From Gammaproteobacteria bacterium (GTDB lineage Bacteria > Pseudomonadota > Gammaproteobacteria > Pseudomonadales > Halieaceae), in contig JAIBDN010000020.1 of assembly GCA_024686215.1 (NCBI GenBank), positions 1-36,692 on the forward strand: 36,692 nt of DNA. The letters run 5' to 3'. Made by a program: the position numbers and the translations under genes. The first letter of the stretch is position 1, and each line of letters begins with the position of its first letter. Below are positions 8,872 to 16,880 of this stretch, piece after piece. The notes under the pieces are model-generated. The model was not told the DNA's origin and searched no databases. It saw only the letters and a program-made list of their open reading frames with translations.

Positions 8872-10512
8872 ATGCTGCCATCCTTCGAACTCAGCGCACA
8901 GCCGGCCTTCTCCGCACTGCAGGCACTCGCCAGCGCACTGTGCGACGCATCTATAGAGCAGCTATTTAACGCCGATAGCGCCCGCGCACAGGACTTCACC
9001 CTGGAGGCAGCGGGCCTGCACCTGGATTACTCTAAACATTTACTGGATCGCAGCGCCCGCGACGCGCTGCTGGAACTGGCGCGGCAGGCCGGTATGGGCC
9101 AGCGTATCAACGCACTACTGGGCGGTGAGCCGGTTAACAATACCGAGGGGCGGCCAGCCCTGCACAGCCTGCTGCGCGCAACCAGTCCCGGGGCTTTGCA
9201 GGACAAGTTTGACCAGGTGTGCGCGGCGCGCTCGCGCATGCGCGTTTATGCCGACACCCTGAACACCGGGCAACAGCGCGGGTATAGCGGCGAAGTCATT
9301 ACCGATGTGGTGAACATAGGCATTGGCGGCTCTGACCTGGGTCCACGACTGGTCACCGACGCCCTGAAACCTTTCCACGGCAGTGTCAGTGTCCACTATG
9401 TGGCCAATGTTGATCCGGCAGACCTGCAGGACACCCTGCTGGAACTCAACCCTGCGACCACGCTGTTCATCATCTGCTCCAAGTCATTCCGCACCGAGGA
9501 AACCCTGACCAATAGCCTGGCTGCGCGCAACTGGATGCTTAATAGTGGGGCCAGCGCAGCCGATCTGGCAAAGCACTTCCTGGCGATTACCAGCAATCTC
9601 GAGGCAGCGACCGAGTTCGGCCTCGCAGCGGAAAATTGCCTGCCCATGTGGGACTGGGTCGGCGGACGCTATTCAGTCTGGTCAGCCGTGGGGCTTAGCT
9701 GTGCCATTGCCGTCGGTTGGGAACACTTTGAACAGTTCCTGGGCGGCGCGGAACGCATGGATCAGCATTTTGCCAGCGCCGAGTCGCACGCCAATATGCC
9801 ACTGCTGATGAGTCTGCTGGAAGTGTGGTATAGCAATTTCTTTGGGGCCGGCAACCACGTGGTGCTGCCCTACGATAACAGCCTGCAGCGACTGCCGGAC
9901 TTTCTGCAACAACTCACCATGGAAAGCAATGGCAAGCGTGTGTCCGCGGATGGCCATGTGCTGGATTACGCCACTGGGCCGGTATTGTGGGGCTCCGCCG
10001 GCACCATGGGGCAGCACTCCTTTCACCAATTACTGCACCAGGGCACCCGACTATGCCCGGTCGACTTCATCCTTCCCTTGACCACGCATACCGGCATGAG
10101 CGAACAACACCGCCTGCTGGTTGCCAATTGCCTGGCCCAGAGCCGTGCACTGATGGTGGGGCGATCCGAGCAAGCGGCCAGGGCAGAATTACAACAACGC
10201 GGTTTAGACGACACGCAGATAACTCGACTCGCGCCCCACCTGGTGTTGCCCGGCAACCGTCCCAACAGTGTCATCAGCATGGCCGCTCTGACGCCGGCGA
10301 CTCTGGGTGCGCTACTGGCCCTGTACGAGCACCGCACCTTCTGCAGCGCTCAGTTGTGGGGTATTAACCCGTTTGATCAATGGGGCGTAGAACTGGGTAA
10401 GGACATCGGTGTACAGGTGCTGCAGCGGCTGTCGGGCGACAGTGCCACAGGCGCAGTCATGGATGCCGCCACTGAACGCCTGATGCAGGCCTGGCAGGAC
10501 GCTCAGGCCTGA
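8872..10512 (+). CDS. pgi: Glucose-6-phosphate isomerase
   Basis: This is a 546-residue enzyme that interconverts glucose-6-phosphate and fructose-6-phosphate in the cytoplasm. Family signatures include VNIGIGGSDLGP near residue 150, the phosphate-binding SKSFRTEETLTN, GGRYSVWSAVGL near 262, catalytic Glu351 in MESNGKR, His382 in MGQHSFHQLLHQG and Lys510 in DQWGVELGK. The length fits E. coli Pgi (549). The ATG at 8872, with AAGAG 7 nt upstream, is preferred over an upstream TTG in frame at 8812. Its product feeds the facing manC-galU-manB genes, through glucose-6-phosphate and mannose-6-phosphate, so this block supplies sugar nucleotides. Confidence 0.97.
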   Translation: MLPSFELSAQPAFSALQALASALCDASIEQLFNADSARAQDFTLEAAGLHLDYSKHLLDRSARDALLELARQAGMGQRINALLGGEPVNNTEGRPALHSLLRATSPGALQDKFDQVCAARSRMRVYADTLNTGQQRGYSGEVITDVVNIGIGGSDLGPRLVTDALKPFHGSVSVHYVANVDPADLQDTLLELNPATTLFIICSKSFRTEETLTNSLAARNWMLNSGASAADLAKHFLAITSNLEAATEFGLAAENCLPMWDWVGGRYSVWSAVGLSCAIAVGWEHFEQFLGGAERMDQHFASAESHANMPLLMSLLEVWYSNFFGAGNHVVLPYDNSLQRLPDFLQQLTMESNGKRVSADGHVLDYATGPVLWGSAGTMGQHSFHQLLHQGTRLCPVDFILPLTTHTGMSEQHRLLVANCLAQSRALMVGRSEQAARAELQQRGLDDTQITRLAPHLVLPGNRPNSVISMAALTPATLGALLALYEHRTFCSAQLWGINPFDQWGVELGKDIGVQVLQRLSGDSATGAVMDAATERLMQAWQDAQA

Positions 10513-10525
10513 AGCATTTAGCTCT

Positions 10526-10544
10526 GGGCGCGCAGTGCGCGTCC
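10526..10544. terminator. Hairpin between convergent pgi and manB
   Basis: GGGCGCGC (10526-10533), a 3-nt AGT loop and GCGCGTCC (10537-10544) give an 8-bp stem with one G.T pair, between convergent stop codons. It lacks a T-run on either side. A role as a bidirectional terminator is possible but unproven. Confidence 0.35.
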
Positions 10545-10566
10545 ACAACCATGGCACCGCCGTTTG

Positions 10567-11916
10567 TTAGCCACTCATCAATGCCAGCAGCTCAGCGGTT
10601 TTTTCTTCCATCAGTGGCTTATCGCCGCGACTTTCCACATTCAGACGCACTACCGGCTCAGTATTGGACATGCGCAGATTAAAGCGCCAGTTGCCCATAT
10701 CCATGCTCAGACCGTCGACCTTTTCCACCGTTTGCGCCTGCGCACTGTAGAGTGATTCCACCCGCGACAGCACCGCCTGTGGATCATCGATGGTGCGATT
10801 GATCTCTCCGCTGCAGGGGTAGGCCGCCACCCGCTCTGACACCATGCTCGAAAGCGTTTGCTCGCGCTCACTGATCAGGCCGGTTACCAACAGCCACGGA
10901 ATCATACCGCTGTCACAGTAGGCAAAATCACGGAAGTAGTGATGTGCGCTCATTTCACCCCCGTAGGCTGCATTTTCCGAGCGCATGCGTTCCTTGATGA
11001 AGGCGTGGCCGCACTTGGTCTGCACCGGCTCCCCGCCCAACCCTGTAACAATGTCTACGGTGTTCCAGGTCAGGCGCGGGTCATGCACGATACGCGCGCC
11101 CGGCTCACGCTTGAGAAAGGTTTCCGCCAACAGGCCCACCAGGTAGTAGCCCTCGATGAATTCGCCAGTCTCATCGTAAAAAAAGCAGCGATCAAAATCA
11201 CCGTCCCAACCAATACCCAGGTCTGCGCCATGTTCGCGCACGGCAGCGATAGCCGCAGTGCGATTTTCCGGGAGTAACGGGTTAGGCACACCATTGGGAA
11301 AATTACCGTCAGGCTGGTGATGCAGCTTGATAAACTCAAAGGGCAAGTGAGGTTCCAGCATATCGATAACCTGGCCGGCGCCACCGTTGCCTGCATCCAC
11401 CACTATTTTTAGGGGCTTCAGGCCGGACAGGTCGACATAGGACAGCAGGTGCTGCACATAAGCCTCATCGGTATCCAGGCTGTGTAACTCGCCGGGGTTT
11501 TCTGCCGCGGTAAATGCATTGCGCTCGGCCAGATTCTGGATATCGAGTAGTCCGGTATCGGCAGAGATGGGCCGCGATTCCTCGCGCACAAATTTCATGC
11601 CGTTGTAGTCTTTCGGGTTGTGACTGGCGGTAACGGCAATGCCTCCATCCATACCCGCATGGGAAGTGGCAAAATAAATCCCTTCGGTACCGCACAGACC
11701 GATGTCGTAAACATCCACCCCCTGCTCCAGTAGCCCCTGGGTCAGCGCCGCCTTGATCGCTTCACTGGAGAGACGAATATCGTGTCCCACCACCACCTGG
11801 CGCGGTTTGATGATCTCCGCGTAGGCGCGACCTATACGCCGGGCAATGTCTTCATTCAACTGGTCGGGTACACGACCGCGAACATCATAAGCCTTGAAAC
11901 AGGTAATTTTTTCCAC
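10567..11916 (-). CDS. manB: Phosphomannomutase (ManB/CpsG type)
   Basis: This is a 449-residue alpha-D-phosphohexomutase that converts mannose-6-phosphate to mannose-1-phosphate. The opening [20 protein letters not shown] closely follows E. coli CpsG/ManB (456 residues). The phosphoserine is Ser98 in TASHNP, the Mg2+ site is Asp238/240/242 in DGDFDR, and the sugar-binding loop [11 protein letters not shown] appears near residue 320. The C-terminal phosphate-binding [15 protein letters not shown] is present. It is the third gene of manC-galU-manB, 11 bp after galU. AlgC-type enzymes of Pseudomonas also use glucose phosphates. The opening favours ManB, but dual specificity cannot be excluded. 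Confidence 0.92.
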   Translation of the reverse strand: MEKITCFKAYDVRGRVPDQLNEDIARRIGRAYAEIIKPRQVVVGHDIRLSSEAIKAALTQGLLEQGVDVYDIGLCGTEGIYFATSHAGMDGGIAVTASHNPKDYNGMKFVREESRPISADTGLLDIQNLAERNAFTAAENPGELHSLDTDEAYVQHLLSYVDLSGLKPLKIVVDAGNGGAGQVIDMLEPHLPFEFIKLHHQPDGNFPNGVPNPLLPENRTAAIAAVREHGADLGIGWDGDFDRCFFYDETGEFIEGYYLVGLLAETFLKREPGARIVHDPRLTWNTVDIVTGLGGEPVQTKCGHAFIKERMRSENAAYGGEMSAHHYFRDFAYCDSGMIPWLLVTGLISEREQTLSSMVSERVAAYPCSGEINRTIDDPQAVLSRVESLYSAQAQTVEKVDGLSMDMGNWRFNLRMSNTEPVVRLNVESRGDKPLMEEKTAELLALMSG

Positions 11917-11927
11917 TGGGACCTCGT

Positions 11928-12755
11928 TCAGCTCGCACTGTAAATATTTTCATAGACATAGTTAGTGGCCTCGACGAATCCCGGCACACTGCCACAGTCA
12001 AAGCGACGACCCTGGAATTTATAGGCCATAACACAGCCGCGCTGGGCCTGAATCTGCAGGGCGTCGGTCAACTGGATTTCACCGTTGGCTCCCGGTTCAA
12101 CCTCGCTGATGATGTCAAAGATATCCGGCGTGAGAATATAGCGGCCGATGATGGCGAGATTGGAAGGTGCGTCTTCCGGGGCCGGCTTCTCAACCATCTC
12201 ATCTACCCGGTAAATGCCGTCCTTCAAACTTTCCCCGGCGATAATCCCGTATTTATGTGTCTCCTCTGCAGGCACTTCCTGAATGGCGACAATAGAACAA
12301 CGAAACTGTTTATACAGCTCCGCCATCTGCGCCAATACACCCGGCCCATCATTGATACACAAGTCGTCGGACAGCAGCACGCCAAACGGCTCGTTGCCAA
12401 TCAATGACTTGCCGGTGAGAATCGCATGGCCCAGGCCTTTCATCTCACGCTGGCGCACCATGGTAAATACCCCCTGATCCAGCACATCGCGGATACTTGC
12501 GAGGTAAGTTTCCTTACCACTGCCGGATATCTGGTGTTCCAGTTCATAGCTGATATCAAAGTGATCGGCGATAGCGCGCTTACCGCGACCGGTCACCATG
12601 GCACAGGTGGTCATGCCCGCCTCAATAGCTTCCTCTACACCGTATTGCACCAGTGGTTTGTTCACCACTGGCAACATTTCCTTGGGCATGCTCTTGGTAG
12701 CCGGTAGAAACCGCGTACCGTAGCCAGCCACCGGGAATAGGCATTTTGTAATCAT
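11928..12755 (-). CDS. galU: UTP-glucose-1-phosphate uridylyltransferase
   Basis: This is a 275-residue nucleotidyltransferase that makes UDP-glucose from UTP and glucose-1-phosphate. The N-terminus carries the nucleotide-binding [14 protein letters not shown], followed by [23 protein letters not shown] near residue 127 holds the metal-binding Asp, and [12 protein letters not shown] and GEIQLTDAL are typical GalU motifs. The length agrees with short proteobacterial GalU. It lies between manC and manB with gaps of 18 and 11 bp, so the operon makes GDP-mannose and UDP-glucose for polysaccharide or glycolipid synthesis. Confidence 0.96.
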   Translation of the reverse strand: MITKCLFPVAGYGTRFLPATKSMPKEMLPVVNKPLVQYGVEEAIEAGMTTCAMVTGRGKRAIADHFDISYELEHQISGSGKETYLASIRDVLDQGVFTMVRQREMKGLGHAILTGKSLIGNEPFGVLLSDDLCINDGPGVLAQMAELYKQFRCSIVAIQEVPAEETHKYGIIAGESLKDGIYRVDEMVEKPAPEDAPSNLAIIGRYILTPDIFDIISEVEPGANGEIQLTDALQIQAQRGCVMAYKFQGRRFDCGSVPGFVEATNYVYENIYSAS

Positions 12756-12773
12756 TGCTGTAAATCTCCGTAT

Positions 12774-14183
12774 TTAATTACTGCGTCCATACTCGTCTTC
12801 GAATCGTACAATATCGTCTTCACCCAGGTAACCGCCGGACTGCACTTCGATTAATTCCAGAGGGATTCGCCCCGGGTTGGCCAGGCGATGCTTATGGCCC
12901 AACGGGATATAGGTGGACTCGTCTTCGCCCAGCATAAACACCTTGTCCTCGCAGGTAACCTCCGCTGTGCCATGCACCACAATCCAGTGTTCGGCACGGT
13001 GGTGGTGCATCTGCAGGGACAGGGTCTGCCCCGGATTGACTATGATACGTTTGACCTGGAAGCGATCAGCCGTTACCAGTGATTCATAGGAACCCCAGGG
13101 GCGATAAACACGGCGATGCAGTGCTACTTCCGGGCGCTCTTCCGCCTTCAGTCGGTTGACGATACGCTTGACGTCCTGCACCTTGTCGCGATGGGCAATC
13201 AATACCGCATCGGCAGTTTCCACCACTACCAGATCCTCGACGCCGGTGGCTGCCACCAGACGGGATTCACTACGAAAATAGCTGTTGTGGCAGTTGTCCA
13301 ACATAACATCGCCCTTGCTGGCGTTGCCCTCGGCATCGCGTTGGGCAACATCCCACAGGGATGACCAGGCACCCACATCACTCCAACCACAGTCCAGTGA
13401 TACTACGGCGCCGGCATCGGTTTTCTCCATCACCGCGTAATCGATACTGTCACTGGGGCACTCATCAAAGGCCAAGGCATCGGGACGCACAAAGTCCAGG
13501 TCGACACTGGCGCCGGCCATGGCCTGCTGGCAGCTGGATAATATTTCTGGCGCATGCTCCCCCAACTGTTCCAGATAAGCGTTGGCGCGCAGCAGGAACA
13601 TACCGCTGTTCCACAGGTAGTTGCCGCTGTCCACGTACTCCTGGGCGGTGGCTGCATCAGGCTTTTCCACGAAACGCTCGAGGTCGTATAGATCGCTGGC
13701 CAACCCGGCTCCGCACTTGATATACCCATAGCCCGTTTCCGCTGCGCTGGGCACCACACCGAAGGTGACCAAGCGGCCCTCCTGGGCCAGGGGAATTGCC
13801 TTGCCCACGGCTGCGACGAACGCCTCGACATCACGGATAAGATGATCAGCTGGCAACACCAGCAATAGTGCCTGCGGATCTGTGGTAACCGCCTGCAGGG
13901 CTGCCAGGGCTACCGCCGGCGCGGTATTGCGCCCCTGCGGCTCCAGTATCAGCGCCCCAGCCTGCAGATTCACCTGGCGCAACTGCTCGGCCACCATAAA
14001 GCGGTGCTCTTCGTTACACACCACCAGAGGCGGGCTCTCCTCCAGGTCTGAGGTACGCTGCAACGTCTGCTGCAACATGGACAATTCACCCGCCAGGGGC
14101 TGGAACTGTTTCGGGTGAGCTTCGCGCGATACTGGCCACAGCCTGCTACCGACGCCGCCGGAAAGAAGTACGGGAGTTAGCAT
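12774..14183 (-). CDS. manC: Mannose-1-phosphate guanylyltransferase / mannose-6-phosphate isomerase
   Basis: This is a 469-residue bifunctional enzyme of the ManC/AlgA type. The N-terminal guanylyltransferase domain begins with LLSGGVGSRLWPVSRE and PKQFQPL (residues 5-30), and has FVEKPDAATAQEY near 175 and WNSGMFLLRA near 200. The C-terminal type II isomerase cupin shows RPWGSYESL, PGQTLSLQMHHHRAEHW (metal-binding His) and YIPLGHKHRLANPG. Together they turn fructose-6-phosphate into mannose-6-phosphate and mannose-1-phosphate into GDP-mannose, with ManB supplying the step between. The ATG at 14183 has AAGGA at a good distance and starts at the motif. The longer frame from 14258 adds 25 unrelated residues. 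A weak promoter (TTGCAT, 17 bp, TATAGC) can be read upstream on the minus strand. Confidence 0.94.
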   Translation of the reverse strand: MLTPVLLSGGVGSRLWPVSREAHPKQFQPLAGELSMLQQTLQRTSDLEESPPLVVCNEEHRFMVAEQLRQVNLQAGALILEPQGRNTAPAVALAALQAVTTDPQALLLVLPADHLIRDVEAFVAAVGKAIPLAQEGRLVTFGVVPSAAETGYGYIKCGAGLASDLYDLERFVEKPDAATAQEYVDSGNYLWNSGMFLLRANAYLEQLGEHAPEILSSCQQAMAGASVDLDFVRPDALAFDECPSDSIDYAVMEKTDAGAVVSLDCGWSDVGAWSSLWDVAQRDAEGNASKGDVMLDNCHNSYFRSESRLVAATGVEDLVVVETADAVLIAHRDKVQDVKRIVNRLKAEERPEVALHRRVYRPWGSYESLVTADRFQVKRIIVNPGQTLSLQMHHHRAEHWIVVHGTAEVTCEDKVFMLGEDESTYIPLGHKHRLANPGRIPLELIEVQSGGYLGEDDIVRFEDEYGRSN

Positions 14184-14315
14184 TGTATTCCTTGTTTGGC
14201 ACCCTACGGGGCGCTGATTGAATAATGCCCAGTTTGCCAGGCATACAGCAGTTGGCATGGTAACGGATAGTCGATTTATTGGCTATAGAACGCTATCAAG
14301 GGACATGCAAAGCAC

Positions 14316-14365
14316 TGGACTTGTGGGCCTCAGGCTTTAGAATGTGAGACGCTCACTGACGTCAG
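14316..14365 (+). promoter_or_regulatory. Putative fabA promoter with two abutting palindromes
   Basis: The -35 TGGACT (14316-14321), a 16-bp spacer and the -10 TAGAAT (14338-14343) form a plausible sigma-70 promoter. Directly behind the -10 lie GTGAG-ACG-CTCAC (14344-14356) and the perfect palindrome CTGACGTCAG (14356-14365), sharing one base. This position, over the start site, is where a repressor would bind. In other gammaproteobacteria fabA or fabB is controlled by FabR, DesT or FadR. These sites do not match their consensus as I recall them. Confidence 0.5.
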
Positions 14366-14439
14366 GTTTTGTGCGGTGATTACGCGACTGTGGAAAGCGG
14401 AAATAACAGTGTGGCCATACAGGGAATTGTGGATTTTTT

Positions 14440-14955
14440 ATGATTGGAAAAAGTGCTTACAGCAAAGAAGAATTGATCGCCTGCGGCAACGGGGAACTGT
14501 TCGGCCCGGGTAACGCCCAGCTTCCCATCGACAATATGCTGATGGTGGATCGTATTGCCCATATCAGTTCTGAAGGCGGTGATAACGGCAAGGGCGAGAT
14601 TATCGCTGAACTGGATATACATCCTGACCTATGGTTTTTCCAGTGCCACTTCCCCGGCGACCCGGTTATGCCCGGCTGTCTGGGCCTGGATGCCATGTGG
14701 CAGCTGGTGGGATTTTTCCTGGGCTGGCGTGGCAATCCGGGACGCGGTCGCGCACTGGGCTGCGGCGAGGTCAAGTTCACCGGGCAAATTCTACCCAGCG
14801 CTTCCAGGGTTACCTATAAAATCACTATGAAGCGCGTAATCGAGCGCAAACTTATTATGGGCATCGCAGACGGCAGCGTCTCAGTAGATGGCCGCGAGAT
14901 CTACACCGCCAAGGACCTGCGTGTCGGGGTGTTTACCTCAACGGAGTCTTTTTAG
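14440..14955 (+). CDS. fabA: 3-hydroxydecanoyl-ACP dehydratase/isomerase
   Basis: This is a 171-residue enzyme that dehydrates 3-hydroxydecanoyl-ACP and isomerises the trans-2 product to cis-3, the branch point to unsaturated fatty acids. The catalytic His70 ([12 protein letters not shown]) and Asp84 (GLDAMWQ) stand at the same numbers as in E. coli Fab[15 protein letters not shown] and the C-terminal DLRVGVF follow. The length equals the usual 171-172. fabB begins on the base after its stop codon, so the two are translationally coupled, as in Pseudomonas. The gene is divergent from manC. Only a weak GTGGA site precedes the ATG. Confidence 0.98.
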   Translation: MIGKSAYSKEELIACGNGELFGPGNAQLPIDNMLMVDRIAHISSEGGDNGKGEIIAELDIHPDLWFFQCHFPGDPVMPGCLGLDAMWQLVGFFLGWRGNPGRGRALGCGEVKFTGQILPSASRVTYKITMKRVIERKLIMGIADGSVSVDGREIYTAKDLRVGVFTSTESF

Positions 14956-16182
14956 ATGAGCAAGCGAGTAGTTATCACTGGACTGGGTATTGTGTCCTGC
15001 CTGGGCAATGATGCCGAAACGGTCACCCAGTCCCTGTACGAAGGGCGCTCGGGCATCAGCCTGCACCAGGAGCAGATCGACGTTGGCATGCGCTCGCACG
15101 TGGCCGGCGCACCTGACATCGACATCGCCGAGCGCATAGACCGCAAGCAACTGCGTTTTATGGGTGATGCGGCAGCTTACGCCTATATTGCCATGCAACA
15201 GGCCATCGACGACTCCGGCCTGGATGAAGCGGATATTTCCAACGTGCGCACCGGTATTATCGCCGGCTCCGGCGGGGCATCTTCCTCCAGCCAGACCGAA
15301 GCCGCCGACATTCTGCGCGAGCGCGGCCTGCGCCGCGTTGGCCCCTACCGCGTGACCCAGACCATGGGCAGCACTGTCTCTGCCTGCCTGGCCACACCGT
15401 TCAAAATCAAGGGTGTGAACTACTCAATTTCGTCAGCTTGTTCCACCAGCGCCCACTGTGTGGGCAACGCCATGGAGCAAATCCAGTTGGGCAAACAGGA
15501 TATTGTCTTTGCCGGTGGTGGCGAAGAGTTGCACTGGACGCTCAGCTGTCTGTTTGACGCCATGGGCGCCCTGTCTACCAAGTACAACGACACTCCCGAG
15601 CGCGCCTCGCGCGCCTACGATGCCGATCGCGACGGTTTTGTCATCGCCGGCGGTGGTGGCATGCTGGTAGTGGAAGAACTGGAACACGCCCTGGCCAGGG
15701 GCGCGAAAATTTACGCCGAACTGGTGGGCTACGGCGCCACCTCTGACGGCTACGACATGGTCTCCCCGTCCGGCGAAGGCGCCGTGCGCTGCATGCAGCA
15801 AGCGCTGGCCACGGTAGACGGCCCGGTAGATTACATCAACGCCCACGGCACCAGCACCCCTGCGGGTGATATCCAGGAGCTGAAAGCGGTGCGCAAGGCC
15901 TACGCAGGCCTCGATCACATTCCGGTAGTTGGCTCTACCAAGTCACTGTCCGGTCACTCCCTGGGTGCTGCTGGCGTACAGGAAGCCATCTACAGTCTGA
16001 TGATGCAGCAGAAAGGCTTTATCGCTGCCTCTGCCAACATCGACAACCTGGACCCGGAAGCCGCGGGTCTACCCATCGCTCTTACCCGCCACGACGATGT
16101 CGACCTGCAACGCGTAATGTCCAACAGCTTCGGCTTTGGTGGCACTAACGCTTCATTGGTGTTTCAGAAGTACACGGGTTAG
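14956..16182 (+). CDS. fabB: 3-oxoacyl-ACP synthase I
   Basis: This is a 408-residue condensing enzyme that elongates the cis-3-decenoyl-ACP made by FabA, giving unsaturated fatty acids. The Cys-His-His triad is clear: Cys162 in SSACSTSAH, His297 in [11 protein letters not shown] and His334 in [13 protein letters not shown]. The C-terminal [14 protein letters not shown] is the family end signature. The start codon immediately follows the fabA stop, so expression is coupled. Downstream there is no clear T-run terminator. A 188-bp imperfect palindrome begins 11 nt after the stop codon. Confidence 0.98.
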   Translation: MSKRVVITGLGIVSCLGNDAETVTQSLYEGRSGISLHQEQIDVGMRSHVAGAPDIDIAERIDRKQLRFMGDAAAYAYIAMQQAIDDSGLDEADISNVRTGIIAGSGGASSSSQTEAADILRERGLRRVGPYRVTQTMGSTVSACLATPFKIKGVNYSISSACSTSAHCVGNAMEQIQLGKQDIVFAGGGEELHWTLSCLFDAMGALSTKYNDTPERASRAYDADRDGFVIAGGGGMLVVEELEHALARGAKIYAELVGYGATSDGYDMVSPSGEGAVRCMQQALATVDGPVDYINAHGTSTPAGDIQELKAVRKAYAGLDHIPVVGSTKSLSGHSLGAAGVQEAIYSLMMQQKGFIAASANIDNLDPEAAGLPIALTRHDDVDLQRVMSNSFGFGGTNASLVFQKYTG

Positions 16183-16193
16183 ATCGAGCGAGC

Positions 16194-16381
16194 AGCTGGC
16201 GGGGGGAGAAGATCCCCTGACGGCCGCAAGCTCACCGCCGTTTCCGGGCTGCTGCGGAACTCAACCATTTTTCGCTACGCGAAAAATTGGGATTCGATCA
16301 GTCCTCGCAGAAAGCTCCCGCAAACGACGGTGAGCTTAAGCCGCGGCCCGATTGTCAGGAAATCTTCTCCCCCCACCAGCT
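16194..16381. repeat. 188-bp imperfect palindrome after fabB
   Basis: The ends pair well. The left arm, starting AGCTGGCGGGGGGAGAAGAT at 16194, matches the reverse complement of the right arm ending at 16381, with only about 3 differences in the first 29 bp. A second block (AAGCTCACCG at 16228-16237 with CGGTGAGCTT near 16328-16337) continues the pairing after a ~10-nt bulge in the right arm. The centre is the perfect hairpin ATTTTTCGC-TAC-GCGAAAAAT (16267-16287). The middle parts of the arms have diverged. It may be a degenerate MITE-like insertion, a strong mRNA 3' structure for fabAB, or both. No coding potential was seen. Confidence 0.75.
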
Positions 16382-16486
16382 ACTTCAACTATCTCTTTAC
16401 GCTTCCTGGTAAACAATAAGAGGGCTGCCCGATCCTCAGGCCGCACTACCGCCCGTCCAGCTCTTCGCTCTGCGCAATCATGATTA
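16382..16486. other. Gene-free spacer between repeats
   Basis: This 105-bp stretch between the large palindrome and the first copy of the 97-bp repeat shows no plausible reading frame, promoter or hairpin. Confidence 0.5.
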
Positions 16487-16583
16487 TTGATGCGATACGA
16501 GGTTACTGTTGGCTGGGCTTGCCGAAAAAATCAGCCCACGCTTAGCGGCGTCAGCGTATTTGGGGGATTCTGCGAGCACTGTC
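16487..16583 (+). repeat. 97-bp dispersed repeat, copy 1
   Basis: The unit starts TTGATGCGATACGAGG and ends TTCTGCGAGCACTGTC. It is repeated 154 bp further on with three differences: one A missing from an A-run and two substitutions. It contains GGCTGGGCTTGCCGAAAA and GCGGCGTCAGCGTATTTG. Reading frames through it are repetitive and lack a start signal, so it is treated as a non-coding repeat. Confidence 0.85.
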
Positions 16584-16640
16584 CGCGTCCCGTGCCGTGT
16601 TACCTTCCCGCCCTTTCGCCCCCTACCAAACCGTGCCTTT

Positions 16641-16736
16641 TTGATGCGATACGAGGTTACTGTTGGCTGGGCTTGCCGAAAAATCAGGCCACGCTTAGCG
16701 GCGTCAGCGTATTTGGGGGGTTCTGCGAGCACTGTC
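16641..16736 (+). repeat. 97-bp dispersed repeat, copy 2
   Basis: This 96-bp copy is about 97% identical to the copy at 16487 and lies in the same orientation. Its inner part also pairs with an inverted partial copy at 16783-16836, so copies 2 and 3 together form a large interrupted palindrome. The 57 bp between copies 1 and 2 are C-rich and show no gene. Confidence 0.85.
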
Positions 16737-16742
16737 TGAGTC

Positions 16743-16766
16743 CCAAAAATTGCGCAGCAATTTTGG
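16743..16766. repeat. AT-rich hairpin between repeat copies 2 and 3
   Basis: AAAATTGC and GCAATTTT flank a 3-nt GCA centre, with CCA/TGG extending the arms after a one-base slip. It stands near the centre of the palindrome formed by repeat copies 2 and 3. Confidence 0.5.
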
Positions 16767-16782
16767 TCGAGTTGCGCAGCAG

Positions 16783-16836
16783 CCAAATGCGCTGACGCCG
16801 CTGTGGCCTTTTCGGCAAGCCCAGCCAACAGTAACC
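16783..16836 (-). repeat. 97-bp dispersed repeat, inverted partial copy 3
   Basis: Read on the minus strand this 54-bp piece starts GGTTACTGTTGGCTGG and ends GCGTCAGCGCATTTGG, following copy 2 except for two 4-5 bp deletions and one substitution. It lacks both ends of the full unit. Directly after it comes the 8-bp tandem array. Confidence 0.8.
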
Positions 16837-16867
16837 GGCACCCCGGCACCCCGGCACCCCGGCACCC
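16837..16867. repeat. 8-bp tandem repeat, 3.9 copies of GGCACCCC
   Basis: Perfect units stand at 16837, 16845 and 16853, with a 7-bp partial unit at 16861. It lies 13 bp after the moeA stop codon. Copy number may vary between strains by slippage. Confidence 0.9.
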
Positions 16868-16880
16868 AACAAAAATTAAA

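Noticed and set aside
16484..16849. 121-codon minus-strand frame with repeated peptides
   Set aside because: The repetition comes from the 97-bp DNA repeat copies. There is no ribosome site and no recognisable domain.
16487..16867. CRISPR array
   Set aside because: Repeat units are 97 bp or 8 bp, not 25-40 bp with unique spacers, and no cas gene is near.
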